Assembly: GCA_036270095.1 (NCBI GenBank) | Contig: DATBDE010000075.1 | Span: 1 to 64,000, forward strand | Source of the DNA: DATBDE01 sp036270095 | GTDB taxonomy: Bacteria > Actinomycetota > Thermoleophilia > Solirubrobacterales > Solirubrobacteraceae | Direction: 5' to 3' | DNA length: 64,000 bases | Part shown: positions 1-6,961 of the stretch, in pieces | How positions within the stretch are numbered: the stretch's first letter is position 1 | Layout of the letters: each line of letters opens with the position of its first letter | Notes under the pieces: generated by a model | Databases searched by the model: none | The model's input: only the letters and a program-made list of their open reading frames with translations | What the model was told of the DNA's origin: nothing | Program-made: the position numbers and the translations under genes

Positions 1-20
1 GGGCGTTGGGCGTTGGGCGT
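1..20. repeat. GGGCGTT heptamer array, left arm
   Basis: Two full GGGCGTT heptamers and a partial third open the window and run into the stop codon (TCA on the plus strand, 20-22) of the four-helix-bundle gene. The array may continue beyond the left edge. The same unit occurs in inverted orientation at 403-430, so the gene lies between inverted heptamer arrays. A related double array lies at 57401-57454. Confidence 0.8.
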
Positions 21-391
21 CAACGTTGGTGGCGGGTCTTGATCAGGCCATTCATCATGCGCCCGAGACGTTGCGCCTCGCCCTGGGCTCCGTCGGGCAA
101 CGCCAGTCCGCGCATGTCGGCGCGGTCGAGCCAGTGCTGCAGCTCCAGGGCTGGAGCCCGGGCGACGACAAGGAAGCGGCACCGGTCTCGATCCGTCGAC
201 CGTCCGGCGGATTCGGCGATGTTGGCGCCTACCGAATCGGCGGAGCGCACGAGTTGCACGCCCACCGTCCAGATGTCGAAGCTCGCCCACCCGGCCACCG
301 ACGCGTGCAGCGCATCCGCGAGGCCAACCGAACGCCGATACACGTCGAGTTCCCGAAATGTCCCCACGTACCGAGGTAGCGCAGACGGCAT
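20..391 (-). CDS. Four-helix bundle protein (S23 / 23S rRNA IVS-type, Avd-like fold)
   Basis: A 123-residue protein of the TIGR02436 type. Its N-terminal FRELDVYRRS segment matches the family pattern in which an F..L.V...A helix opens the bundle, and LVRSADSVGANIAESAGR is the family's most conserved stretch. The length is normal for the family. Members are encoded inside 23S rRNA intervening sequences or stand alone, and Avd of diversity-generating retroelements shares the fold; their biochemical role is mostly unknown. No rRNA or reverse transcriptase is nearby. The ATG at 391 has only a weak purine-rich stretch upstream. Inverted heptamer arrays flank the gene and one overlaps its stop codon, so gene plus repeats may be one mobile or repeat-associated cassette (inference). 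Confidence 0.85.
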   Translation of the reverse strand: MPSALPRYVGTFRELDVYRRSVGLADALHASVAGWASFDIWTVGVQLVRSADSVGANIAESAGRSTDRDRCRFLVVARAPALELQHWLDRADMRGLALPDGAQGEAQRLGRMMNGLIKTRHQR

Positions 392-402
392 GAACTCTCG
401 CC

Positions 403-430
403 CCCAACGCCCAAAGCCCAACGCCCAACG
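403..430. repeat. CCCAACG heptamer array, right arm
   Basis: Four consecutive heptamers are present: CCCAACG, CCCAAAG, CCCAACG, CCCAACG. They are the inverted form of the array at 1-20. The array ends three bases before the ATG of the BKACE gene at 434, so that gene has no recognisable ribosome-binding site. The CCCAAAG variant reappears, inverted, as GGGCTTT at 57401-57414. Confidence 0.85.
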
Positions 431-433
431 CTC

Positions 434-1321
434 ATGAGCCGCTACGAAGACCCCGTCATCCTCAGCTGCAGCATCAGCGGCGCCATCGCCAACCGCGACC
501 AGTGCCCGGCGATCCCCTACACCCCGGAGGAGTACGCCGCCGAGGCCCGGCGCATCGTCGACGAGGGCGGCGCGCAGATCCACATCCACGCGCGCACGCC
601 CGAGGGCACGCCGTCCTACGAGATCGAGGACTTCCGCGCGATCACCGAGGCGATCCGGGCCGAGGTCGACGACGTGATCATCAACTACTCGACCGGGGCC
701 ATCGGGGTGCCGCTGGACAAGCGCATCGCCTACCTGCGCGCGTTGCGCCCCGACGTGGCGGCGCTGAACATGAGCTCGATGAACTACGCGAAGTACTCGC
801 GCCGGCGCAAGGACTTCGTGTTCAAGGCCGTGTTCGAGAACAGCTTCGACACGATCATCGCGCTGATCGAGGCGATGCGCGAGACCGGGGTCAAGCCCGA
901 GCACGAGTGCTTCGACGCGGGCCACGTCGCCAACCTCGACCCGCTGCTGGACATGGGCCTGCTGACGCCGCCGCTGCAGATCTCGCTGGTCATGGGCGTC
1001 AACGGCGGCATCCGCCCCAACGCGCGCAATGTGGCCTTCATGGCCGAGCAGATCCCCGACGGCGCCGAGGGCCCCAACGCGTGGCAGGTCATCGGGATCT
1101 CGCGCGACCAGTGGCGGCTCCTCGGCGCCGCGCTGGTGCTGGGCGGCAACGTGCGCGCCGGCCTCGAGGACAACTTCTACCTCCCCGACGGCACCATGGC
1201 GCGCTCCAACGGCGACCTCATCGCCAAGGCGCGTCAGATGGCGCAGGACGTCGGCCGGCGCCCGGCCACCGTGGCCGAGGCGCGCGACATGCTCGGCGTG
1301 CCCCGGCGGGTCGCTGCATGA
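434..1321 (+). CDS. 3-keto-5-aminohexanoate cleavage enzyme family (BKACE, DUF849)
   Basis: A 295-residue TIM-barrel enzyme of the beta-keto acid cleavage family. Members condense a beta-keto acid with acetyl-CoA and release acetoacetate plus a new acyl-CoA, using a catalytic zinc. The zinc ligands are visible as H50 and H52 in QIHIHART and E245 in GLEDN, followed by the LPDGTMARSN stretch typical of the family. The true beta-keto acid substrate cannot be read from sequence. The stop overlaps the start of the CoA-transferase-family gene (ATGA), so the two are probably co-translated in one catabolic operon with the MerR regulator. The heptamer array immediately upstream may have replaced the native leader. 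Confidence 0.9.
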   Translation: MSRYEDPVILSCSISGAIANRDQCPAIPYTPEEYAAEARRIVDEGGAQIHIHARTPEGTPSYEIEDFRAITEAIRAEVDDVIINYSTGAIGVPLDKRIAYLRALRPDVAALNMSSMNYAKYSRRRKDFVFKAVFENSFDTIIALIEAMRETGVKPEHECFDAGHVANLDPLLDMGLLTPPLQISLVMGVNGGIRPNARNVAFMAEQIPDGAEGPNAWQVIGISRDQWRLLGAALVLGGNVRAGLEDNFYLPDGTMARSNGDLIAKARQMAQDVGRRPATVAEARDMLGVPRRVAA

Positions 1322-2547
1322 GCCTCCCGTTGGAGGGCGTGAAGGTCCTCGATCTCTCGCGGCTGCTCCCGGGCGGGTTCTGCTCGCTGCTGCTGGCCGA
1401 CTTCGGCGCCGAGGTGCTGAAGGTCGAGGACGTGAACCTGGGCGACTACGTGCGGTGGGCGCCGCCGAAGTACGAGGGCGCCGAGGACTCGGCGGCGGGC
1501 GCGCTGTTCCTGGCCCTGAACCGCAACAAGTCCTCCATCCGCATCGATCTGAAGTCCGGCGGCGGCCGCGAGGTCTTCCTGCGCCTGGCACGCGAGCACG
1601 ACGTCGTGCTCGAGTCCTTCCGCCCCGGCGTGCTCGACCGCCTCGGCGTGGGCTACGAGCGCCTGCGCGAGGAGAACCCCGGGCTCGTCTACTGCGCGAT
1701 CACCGGCTACGGCCAGGACGGCCCGCTGCGCGACCGCTCCGGCCACGACATGAACTACCTCGGCTTGATCGGCCTGCTCGGGCTCACCGGGGAGGAGGGC
1801 GGCCCGCCGGTCCAGGCCGCGGGCCAGATCGCCGACATCGGCGGCGGGGCCCAGATGGCCGCGATCGGGATCCTCACCGCGCTGCGCGAGCGCGACCGTT
1901 CGGGCGAGGGCCAGTTCGTCGACGTCTCCATGGCCGACGGGGCACTGAGCTGGCTGGCCATGGTGGCGGCGCGCTTCTTCGCCGAGGAGCGGTCCCCGCA
2001 CCGGGGCGAGCTCGAGCTGGCGGGGCGGCTCGTCTGCTACCGCCCCTACGCCTGCGCCGACGGCTGGGTGACGCTGGGCGCGCTGGAGCCGAAGTTCTGG
2101 GCCGCGTGGTGCCGCGGCGTGGGCCGGGAGGACCTGATCGAGAAGCAGTTCGAGCCCCCGGGCTCGCCCACCCACGTCGAGGTCCAGGGCATCATCATGG
2201 AGCGCTCGCGCGAGCAGTGGAGCGCGTTCGCGGCCGAGCACGACTGCTGCCTCGAGCCCGTGCTCGACCTGGACGAGGCGTTGGCCTCCGACCTGGTGCG
2301 CGAGCGCGACATGGTCACCGAGCTCGACCAGCCCGGCGCCCAGCGTCCGGTGCGCCTGCTCGGCGCGCCGATCAAGCTCTCGCGCACGCCGGCCGACACC
2401 AACCGCAAGCCCGGCCCGGCCCTGGGCGAGCAGACCGACGCCGTTCTGCGCGCCCTCGGCTACGACGAGGCGCAGGTGGCCGCGCTCAAGCAGGCGGGCG
2501 CCGTCGCCGGGCCGGTCAGCGGTGCCCAGGGGTCCTTCATGGCATGA
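1318..2547 (+). CDS. CaiB/BaiF family protein, alpha-methylacyl-CoA racemase-like
   Basis: A 409-residue type III CoA-transferase fold protein. The N-terminal LEGVKVLDLSRLLPG motif and the nucleotide-fold ADFGAEVLKVE are standard. GHDMNYLGL (H143, D144) and IADIGGG (D173) match the catalytic His/Asp pair of alpha-methylacyl-CoA racemases such as mycobacterial MCR. Racemization or epimerization of a branched acyl-CoA is therefore more likely than CoA transfer, although the family overlaps. The start ATG overlaps the previous stop, and the end overlaps a possible upstream MerR start (ATGA). With BKACE it suggests breakdown of a branched or beta-keto acid through CoA esters (inference). Confidence 0.88.
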   Translation: MSLPLEGVKVLDLSRLLPGGFCSLLLADFGAEVLKVEDVNLGDYVRWAPPKYEGAEDSAAGALFLALNRNKSSIRIDLKSGGGREVFLRLAREHDVVLESFRPGVLDRLGVGYERLREENPGLVYCAITGYGQDGPLRDRSGHDMNYLGLIGLLGLTGEEGGPPVQAAGQIADIGGGAQMAAIGILTALRERDRSGEGQFVDVSMADGALSWLAMVAARFFAEERSPHRGELELAGRLVCYRPYACADGWVTLGALEPKFWAAWCRGVGREDLIEKQFEPPGSPTHVEVQGIIMERSREQWSAFAAEHDCCLEPVLDLDEALASDLVRERDMVTELDQPGAQRPVRLLGAPIKLSRTPADTNRKPGPALGEQTDAVLRALGYDEAQVAALKQAGAVAGPVSGAQGSFMA

Positions 2548-2585
2548 CGACAGAGCGCGACGGAGCGAGCGGAGGACGCGGCGAC

Positions 2586-3272
2586 ATGCTCAAGATGAGC
2601 GAGCTGTCCGAGCAGTCGGGCGTCTCGGCGGGCACGATCAAGCACTACCTGCGCGAGGGGCTGCTGCCGGAGCCGGTGCGCACGTCGCGCAACATGGCCT
2701 ACTACCCGCCCGACTTCGTCGAGCGCATCCGGCTGATCAAGCGCCTGCAGGAGGAACGCTTCATGCCGCTGCGGGTGATCAAGGACGTCCTCGACGACGA
2801 CCCCGAGCGGGCAGCGGCGCTCGTCGAGCTCGAGGACCGGATCCTCGAGCGCGCGATCAGCGTGCAAGAGTCGGGCCGGGTCTCGCGGGCCGAGGTCAAG
2901 CGCCGCTACGAGATCCCCGAGAACGTGCTCGCGCGCATGGAGGAGCTGGGCGTGCTGAGCCCGACCTCACGCGGCTACGACGCCGACGACGTGGGGATCA
3001 TCGAAGCGATCTCGCGCTTCCGCGCCGGCGGCTACGACGAGTCGCTCGGCTTCACCGTGTACGACGCCCTGCGCTACCGCGAGCACCTGCAGCCGCTGGT
3101 CGAGGAGGAGGTCGGGGTGCTGCTCGACCGCCTCGCCGGCGAGGTCTCGGTCGAGCGCGCGGTGGCGATCATCGCGGCGGGCTCAGACCCGCTGCGCGAC
3201 CTCATCGGCGCCGTGCACTCCAAGCTGCTGCTCGCGGAGCTGCGCCGCCAGCGTAACGGCCGCCGGTCCTGA
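2586..3272 (+). CDS. MerR family transcriptional regulator, tandem winged-helix
   Basis: About 228 residues. Residues 1-70 form a MerR DNA-binding domain (KMSELSEQSGVSAGTIKHYLREGLL with a Y-P-D wing). A second, weaker MerR-like module follows: SRAEVKRRYEIPE, then LGVLSPTSRGYDADD and a GGYDE wing. No metal-binding cysteines are visible, so it probably senses an organic ligand, plausibly an acyl-CoA of the operon. The ATG at 2586 has a GGAGGA box at 2571-2576. An in-frame ATG at 2544 overlaps the upstream stop and is the alternative start, giving 242 residues. It is likely the local regulator of the BKACE/CaiB genes. Confidence 0.85.
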   Translation: MLKMSELSEQSGVSAGTIKHYLREGLLPEPVRTSRNMAYYPPDFVERIRLIKRLQEERFMPLRVIKDVLDDDPERAAALVELEDRILERAISVQESGRVSRAEVKRRYEIPENVLARMEELGVLSPTSRGYDADDVGIIEAISRFRAGGYDESLGFTVYDALRYREHLQPLVEEEVGVLLDRLAGEVSVERAVAIIAAGSDPLRDLIGAVHSKLLLAELRRQRNGRRS

Positions 3273-3295
3273 GCCGGCGCGCGCACGCGGAGTTC

Positions 3296-3308
3296 TACGA
3301 TGACAGTC
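3296..3308 (+). promoter_or_regulatory. Candidate leaderless promoter -10 (TACGAT)
   Basis: TACGAT at 3296-3301 is followed by 7 nt and the ATG at 3309. The same TANNNT-N6-8-start pattern recurs in this window. It overlaps an in-frame upstream ATG at 3300, which argues that 3309 is the real start. No clear -35 was identified. Confidence 0.4.
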
Positions 3309-3686
3309 ATGCGTCGTTTCGTACTGCTCATCACGCTCGCGATCGCCGCATTGGCGGCGGTCGCCCCCATCGCCCAGGCCAAGGTTTCCGTGACCCTGCA
3401 CGCGACCACCCACAACCCGACGGCGGGCAAGAAGTGGCCGATCACGATCACCGCCAAGGACGGCAACAAGAAGGTGTGCGGCCATGTCCGCTATGCCTTC
3501 CTGTTCAAGGGCAAGGTCGTCTCGCACCAGAACGCCGGCGTCGGCGGCAACTTCTGCGGCACGTTCAAGGACCCGGCCGTCATCTGGCCCAAGCGCGCGA
3601 TCGGGATTCCGCTCACGTTCCGCGCTGTCGTCGACATGAAGAGCGGCCAGCGCAACCTCGACTACGCGGTCAAGGTGAGGCGCTGA
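3309..3686 (+). CDS. Small secreted protein, paralog of the protein at 5543-5956
   Basis: A 125-residue protein with a clear signal peptide (MRRF, a hydrophobic core, then an IAQA cleavage-type site). The roughly 100-residue mature domain looks all-beta and Ig-like. It shares ATTHxPxAGxxWPIxITAxD, VRYAFLxxGxVV and a LDYxVKVxR end with the product at 5543-5956, so the two are paralogs. It carries two cysteines, within KVCGHV and NFCGTF, that the paralog lacks; they could form a disulfide. Function is unknown. Its stop overlaps the presumed CTG start of the ABC ATPase, which ties it to that transporter. An alternative ATG lies at 3300. Confidence 0.75.
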   Translation: MRRFVLLITLAIAALAAVAPIAQAKVSVTLHATTHNPTAGKKWPITITAKDGNKKVCGHVRYAFLFKGKVVSHQNAGVGGNFCGTFKDPAVIWPKRAIGIPLTFRAVVDMKSGQRNLDYAVKVRR

Positions 3687-4387
3687 GCGGAGCTCCGGTC
3701 GCCGTCGATGGCGTCTCGAAGAGCTACGACGGTCAGATCCACGCGCTCCGGGACGTATCGCTCGACCTCGACCCGGGCGAGTTCGTCGCGCTGACGGGCC
3801 CGTCCGGCTCGGGCAAGAGCACGCTGCTGCAGCTCATCGGCGGGCTGGACCGGCCCGACACCGGCGACGTGCGCGTCGACGACATCTCCGTGCCCGGGCT
3901 GCGCCACCCGTCGCGCTTCCGCCGCGACGTCATCGGCTTCGTGTTTCAGCTCCACTACCTCCTGCCCCACCTGACGGCGGCAGACAACGTGGAGCTGGCC
4001 ATGATCGGCACCGGCCGCAGCCGTGCCGAGCGGGCCGACCGCGCCCGCGAGCTGCTCGGCGAGGTGGGACTCGGCCACCGCGCCGGCGCGCGCCCGTCCG
4101 AGCTCTCGGGCGGCGAGCGCCAGCGCGTGGCCGTCGCGCGGTCGCTGGCCAACGAGCCGCGCCTGCTGCTGGCCGACGAGCCCACCGGCGCGCTCGACAC
4201 CGTCGCCGGGGCGCGCGTGCTCGACCTCATGGAAGCGGTGCGCGAGCGGCGCGGCACCACCATGCTCGTGGTCTCGTACGACCCGGCCGTGGCCGACCGC
4301 GCGGGCCGCGAGCTCCACCTGACCGACGGCCGGCTGAGGGCTCCGGCTAGGACCGCGCCAGCGTCGCGCCCGGGTCCAGGCGGCTGA
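3683..4387 (+). CDS. ABC transporter ATP-binding protein (MacB/LolD type), H-loop His replaced by Tyr
   Basis: About 234 residues. Walker A is GPSGSGKST (39-47), the Q-loop is FVFQLHYL, the signature is LSGGERQRVA, and Walker B is LLLADEPTGALD. The switch-histidine position reads VVSYDPAV, with Tyr199 where the family has His (SHD), a one-base change (CAC to TAC). Whether ATP hydrolysis survives is unclear. No ATG, GTG or TTG lies near the domain start. The best start is CTG at 3683, overlapping the upstream TGA (CTGA). The MacB/FtsX permease next to it is on the opposite strand and overlaps its 3' end by 41 bp, an unusual arrangement for partners. Confidence 0.82.
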   Translation: MSGAPVAVDGVSKSYDGQIHALRDVSLDLDPGEFVALTGPSGSGKSTLLQLIGGLDRPDTGDVRVDDISVPGLRHPSRFRRDVIGFVFQLHYLLPHLTAADNVELAMIGTGRSRAERADRARELLGEVGLGHRAGARPSELSGGERQRVAVARSLANEPRLLLADEPTGALDTVAGARVLDLMEAVRERRGTTMLVVSYDPAVADRAGRELHLTDGRLRAPARTAPASRPGPGG

Positions 4388-5450
4388 CCCGCCAGGCTGG
4401 GTACAGGCCGCCGAGCACGCCGATGGCCACGCCCACGAGCAGGCCGCGGCCCAGGCCCCACGCGGTCACCTCGGGCGACGCGTAGCTGGACGCGCCGAGC
4501 GCGTCCACGAGCAGGCCGGCGCCGACCACCCCGAGCAGCAGGCCGAGCGCCGCCCCGATCAGGCTCACCCCCACGCCCTCGCCCAGCACGAGCGCCGCCA
4601 CGCGTCCCGGACTCCAGCCGATGGTGGCCATGAGCGCGAACTCGCGCTGGCGCTCGAGCACCGCCATGGCCATCGTGTTGGCGACGGCGATCCCGCCGAT
4701 GATCAGCGCCAGCACGACGATGACGACGACCGCCTTGCCGATGAGCTGCGAGTTGCCGCCCGCGCGCGCCGCGTCGTCCGGGTTGGCGATCGCCTGCAGG
4801 TTCGGGTTGGCGCGCAGGATGGCGCGGCGCACGGCCGCGGTGCGGGTCCCGGGCTTGAGCACGAGCGCGATCGTGGTGGCCTCGGCCGTGCGCTGTGCGA
4901 GCGTCTGGGCCGCCTTGAGCTGCAGCGACGCGCCAGCGTCCTCGAAGAACGCCCCCGACTGGTAGACGCCGCTGACCGTGAACGGCTTGTTCATGACCTT
5001 CACCGTGCCGCCCAGGCCGACCTTGAGCTCGTCCGCGAGGTGCCTGCCCACGCCGATCTGGTTGGGCGCGGCCGGGAAGCGGCCCTTGAGATAGACCTCG
5101 CGGTGGGCCACGAACCCGTCGGGGTCCATGCCGAAGACGATGGCCGACGGCTGCGGGGCGATGCCCTCGACCACCAGCAGCAGCGGCGTGGCCAGCTGCA
5201 CCCCGTTGGCCCGTTCGAGCTGGTGGCTGAGCTGGTCGGGCAGGATCGACGCAGTGGGGTCGGCGACGCCCTTCTGGAAGATGCCGATGTCGGCGTCGCC
5301 GAGGTGGATGAGGTCGCCCGCGCTCTTCTTCAGCCCCGACGTGACCGAGAGCAGCGCCACGATCGTGGCCACCCCGATGGCGATGCCGATCGCCGTCAGC
5401 GCGGTCCGCGCCGGGCGCCGGAACAGGTTGGAGCCGATCACCGCGAGCAC
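4347..5450 (-). CDS. ABC transporter permease, MacB/FtsX family
   Basis: About 367 residues from GTG 5450. An N-terminal membrane helix follows the NLFRRPARTALTAIG motif. A periplasmic-type MacB_PCD domain of roughly 190 residues comes next, then a three-helix FtsX domain (VVIVVLALIIGGIAVANTM, GVSLIGAALGLLLG, GLLVGVAIGVLGGLYPAWRVSRLDP). The frame is open to an ATG at 5525, but that start would lie inside the promoter of the divergent gene at 5543. GTG 5450 has a TAGTCT box 8 nt upstream and fits the family's normal N-terminus better. It probably pairs with the convergent ATPase at 3683-4387 and moves a lipid, peptide or protein at the cell surface (inference). Confidence 0.85.
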   Translation of the reverse strand: MLAVIGSNLFRRPARTALTAIGIAIGVATIVALLSVTSGLKKSAGDLIHLGDADIGIFQKGVADPTASILPDQLSHQLERANGVQLATPLLLVVEGIAPQPSAIVFGMDPDGFVAHREVYLKGRFPAAPNQIGVGRHLADELKVGLGGTVKVMNKPFTVSGVYQSGAFFEDAGASLQLKAAQTLAQRTAEATTIALVLKPGTRTAAVRRAILRANPNLQAIANPDDAARAGGNSQLIGKAVVVIVVLALIIGGIAVANTMAMAVLERQREFALMATIGWSPGRVAALVLGEGVGVSLIGAALGLLLGVVGAGLLVDALGASSYASPEVTAWGLGRGLLVGVAIGVLGGLYPAWRVSRLDPGATLARS

Positions 5451-5464
5451 GGCGGGCGAGACTA
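5451..5464 (-). promoter_or_regulatory. Candidate leaderless promoter -10 (TAGTCT) for the permease
   Basis: On the minus strand TAGTCT (5464-5459) is followed by 8 nt and GTG at 5450. It supports the internal permease start rather than the ATG at 5525. Confidence 0.35.
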
Positions 5465-5542
5465 GTACGCGCGTTCCTCGGGCGGGATTCGGTATGAACC
5501 CGTAGCGCGCGTGCGCCACGGCCATAGCATCGGGCGACGCCC

Positions 5543-5956
5543 ATGCTCCCGTCGCGCCGACTGCACCTCCCGGTGATCGTCGGCCTCGTTCTCGCGGTGC
5601 TCGTTGCCTCGCCCGCCCCGGCGGCTCGCGAGGACACGCCGCAGAGCAAGCTCGTCGCCCACCTGTTCGCCACCACCCACGCGCCCAAGGCGGGCGATCG
5701 GTGGCCGATCCGCATCACCGCCCGCGACACCGACGGCCATGCGGTCCGCGGCTCGGTGCGCTACGCGTTCCTCTACCAGGGCGAGGTCGTGCTGCGACTG
5801 AACCCGAAGGTGGACAAGAGGTTCGTGGGCGACTTCCGCGACCGCCACCTCGCCTGGTCCAAGCGCACGATCGGCCTCAACCTCGTCTTCAGAGCCATCG
5901 TCGACACCAAGCTCGGCCAGGCCAACCTGGACTACGAGGTCAAGGTCCACCGCTAG
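5543..5956 (+). CDS. Small secreted protein, paralog of the protein at 3309-3686
   Basis: A 137-residue protein with an N-terminal signal peptide (LHLPVIVGLVLAVLVAS, then PAPAAR). The mature domain matches the product at 3309-3686 along its whole length (shared ATTHxPKAG, RWPIRITARD, SVRYAFLYQGEVV, LDYEVKVHR). It has no cysteines in the mature part. A TAGCAT box lies at 5525-5530. The two paralogs bracket the ABC ATPase and permease, suggesting substrate, binding or accessory roles, but no known family was recognised. Confidence 0.75.
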   Translation: MLPSRRLHLPVIVGLVLAVLVASPAPAAREDTPQSKLVAHLFATTHAPKAGDRWPIRITARDTDGHAVRGSVRYAFLYQGEVVLRLNPKVDKRFVGDFRDRHLAWSKRTIGLNLVFRAIVDTKLGQANLDYEVKVHR

Positions 5957-5962
5957 GGCGCG

Positions 5963-6814
5963 TCACCAGCGCGCCGTGTGCCGCTCCATCACGCCGCTGC
6001 CCTCGGCCAGCTCCACGCCGCCGGGCAGCACGCCGGTGAAGCGCCCAAAGGGCTGGCGGTAGCTCGAGCGGAGGGCGAGCAGGTTGTCCTCGCGCGCCCG
6101 TTCGGCTTGCTGGGCGAAGCGCAGCGTCTCGCCGTCGAGGCCGGTGATCGCGTCCAGCGCGGGCGCGAACCGCACCGGGCCCACCTCGCGCGGCTCGCCG
6201 TCGAGCCAGAGCGTGCGCTCCGACGCGTGCGGGGCGTCGTGGATACCGGTGACGAGGTTCCACGCGACCGCGCGGCCGTCGGCGGCCGTGCCCACGCCGG
6301 CGCTCCACTCCCACGCGGTCTCGCGCGCGTGGTAGCCACCCGACTCGTCCACCAAGGCGCGCGCCTCGACCGCCCGCTCGCGCCCGTCCACGACCACCCG
6401 TCCGCGGGCGCGCACGCCGCCGCGCTTGCGCGTCCAGACGTACTCGTCTCCGTGCGGGCTCACCACTTCGACCGGCGCGCCGTCGTCGACGATGAGGTCT
6501 ATGGCCACGCCGCCGTCGCGCACGCGCGCGCTGCGCGCGTCGACCGCGACGCTTCCGGTCCGCAGCGACCGCGTGCGCTCTGCCAGGCGCCCGGCGCCGG
6601 GGTCCCACACCGCCCAGAAGGCCTGGCCGAGGAGGCCGATGCGCACGATGCCGACGCACAGCATCAGGCCCGCCTCGTAGACGCCGACGTAGGTCCAGCG
6701 CTTCAGCGGCCGGCCGCCGCGCACGAGCGGCATGCGGGCGGGCGGAAGGGGGAGACCGTCGGGCCGCTCGGGCCCGGGGCCGCGCCACGGGATACCCTTT
6801 GACTGACTCGTCAA
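5963..6814 (-). CDS. DUF2804-like protein
   Basis: About 283 residues from TTG 6814. The ARMPLVRGGRPLKRWTYVGV opening and the later NLVTGIHDAPHASER and LWLDGEPREVGPVRF blocks resemble DUF2804 proteins, whose function is unknown and which have a lipocalin/SRPBCC-like beta-rich fold. The TTG sits inside the TTGAC-N6-GTCAA palindrome, so the gene would be controlled by the divergent TetR. ATG 6733 is a shorter alternative but would drop conserved residues. The open frame reaches a further ATG at 6928, unlikely because it crosses the operator. It ends 7 nt from the convergent secreted-protein gene. Confidence 0.7.
   Translation of the reverse strand: MTSQSKGIPWRGPGPERPDGLPLPPARMPLVRGGRPLKRWTYVGVYEAGLMLCVGIVRIGLLGQAFWAVWDPGAGRLAERTRSLRTGSVAVDARSARVRDGGVAIDLIVDDGAPVEVVSPHGDEYVWTRKRGGVRARGRVVVDGRERAVEARALVDESGGYHARETAWEWSAGVGTAADGRAVAWNLVTGIHDAPHASERTLWLDGEPREVGPVRFAPALDAITGLDGETLRFAQQAERAREDNLLALRSSYRQPFGRFTGVLPGGVELAEGSGVMERHTARW
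6799..6814. promoter_or_regulatory. Candidate TetR operator TTGAC-N6-GTCAA
   Basis: A perfect 5-bp inverted repeat with a 6-nt spacer, core TTGACTGACTCGTCAA, lies in the divergent region between the DUF2804 gene and the TetR operon. Symmetric TGACTNNNNAGTCA-like sites are common TetR-family operators. It covers the TTG start of DUF2804 and lies 13 nt before the ATG at 6827, so one bound repressor could control both directions. Confidence 0.6.
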
Positions 6815-6826
6815 TCGCCCCTCAAC

Positions 6827-6961
6827 ATGCGCGCCGCCACCGTTCAGCTGACCTCGACCGAGCACAAGGATGCCATCCGCGAGCGCGCCGACTCGCTCAC
6901 CCGGCGCGCCGCGTCGGCCGGCGCCCAACTCGTCGTCCGCCGCCCGGAGGTCTACGCGTGA
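6827..6961 (+). pseudogene. N-terminal remnant of a carbon-nitrogen hydrolase (nitrilase family)
   Basis: A 44-codon frame begins MRAATVQLTSTEHKDA and continues to AGAQLVV, the usual first strand and helix of nitrilase/omega-amidase-type hydrolases. It then breaks into RRPEVYA and a stop where the family has a catalytic-Glu strand. The rest of the roughly 270-residue enzyme is missing, so this is a deletion remnant. Its TGA overlaps the GTG of the TetR gene (GTGA). It may therefore persist as a short translated leader that couples TetR translation. Confidence 0.6.

Noticed and set aside
20..391. Avd gene of a diversity-generating retroelement
   Set aside because: The fold family fits, but there is no reverse transcriptase, template repeat or variable-repeat target in the window.
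392..1591. Long minus-strand open frame continuing upstream of the four-helix-bundle gene
   Set aside because: Antisense to the intact BKACE and CaiB genes; the composition is a high-GC shadow (HRADVQRR-type repeats). Only the part below 391 is real.
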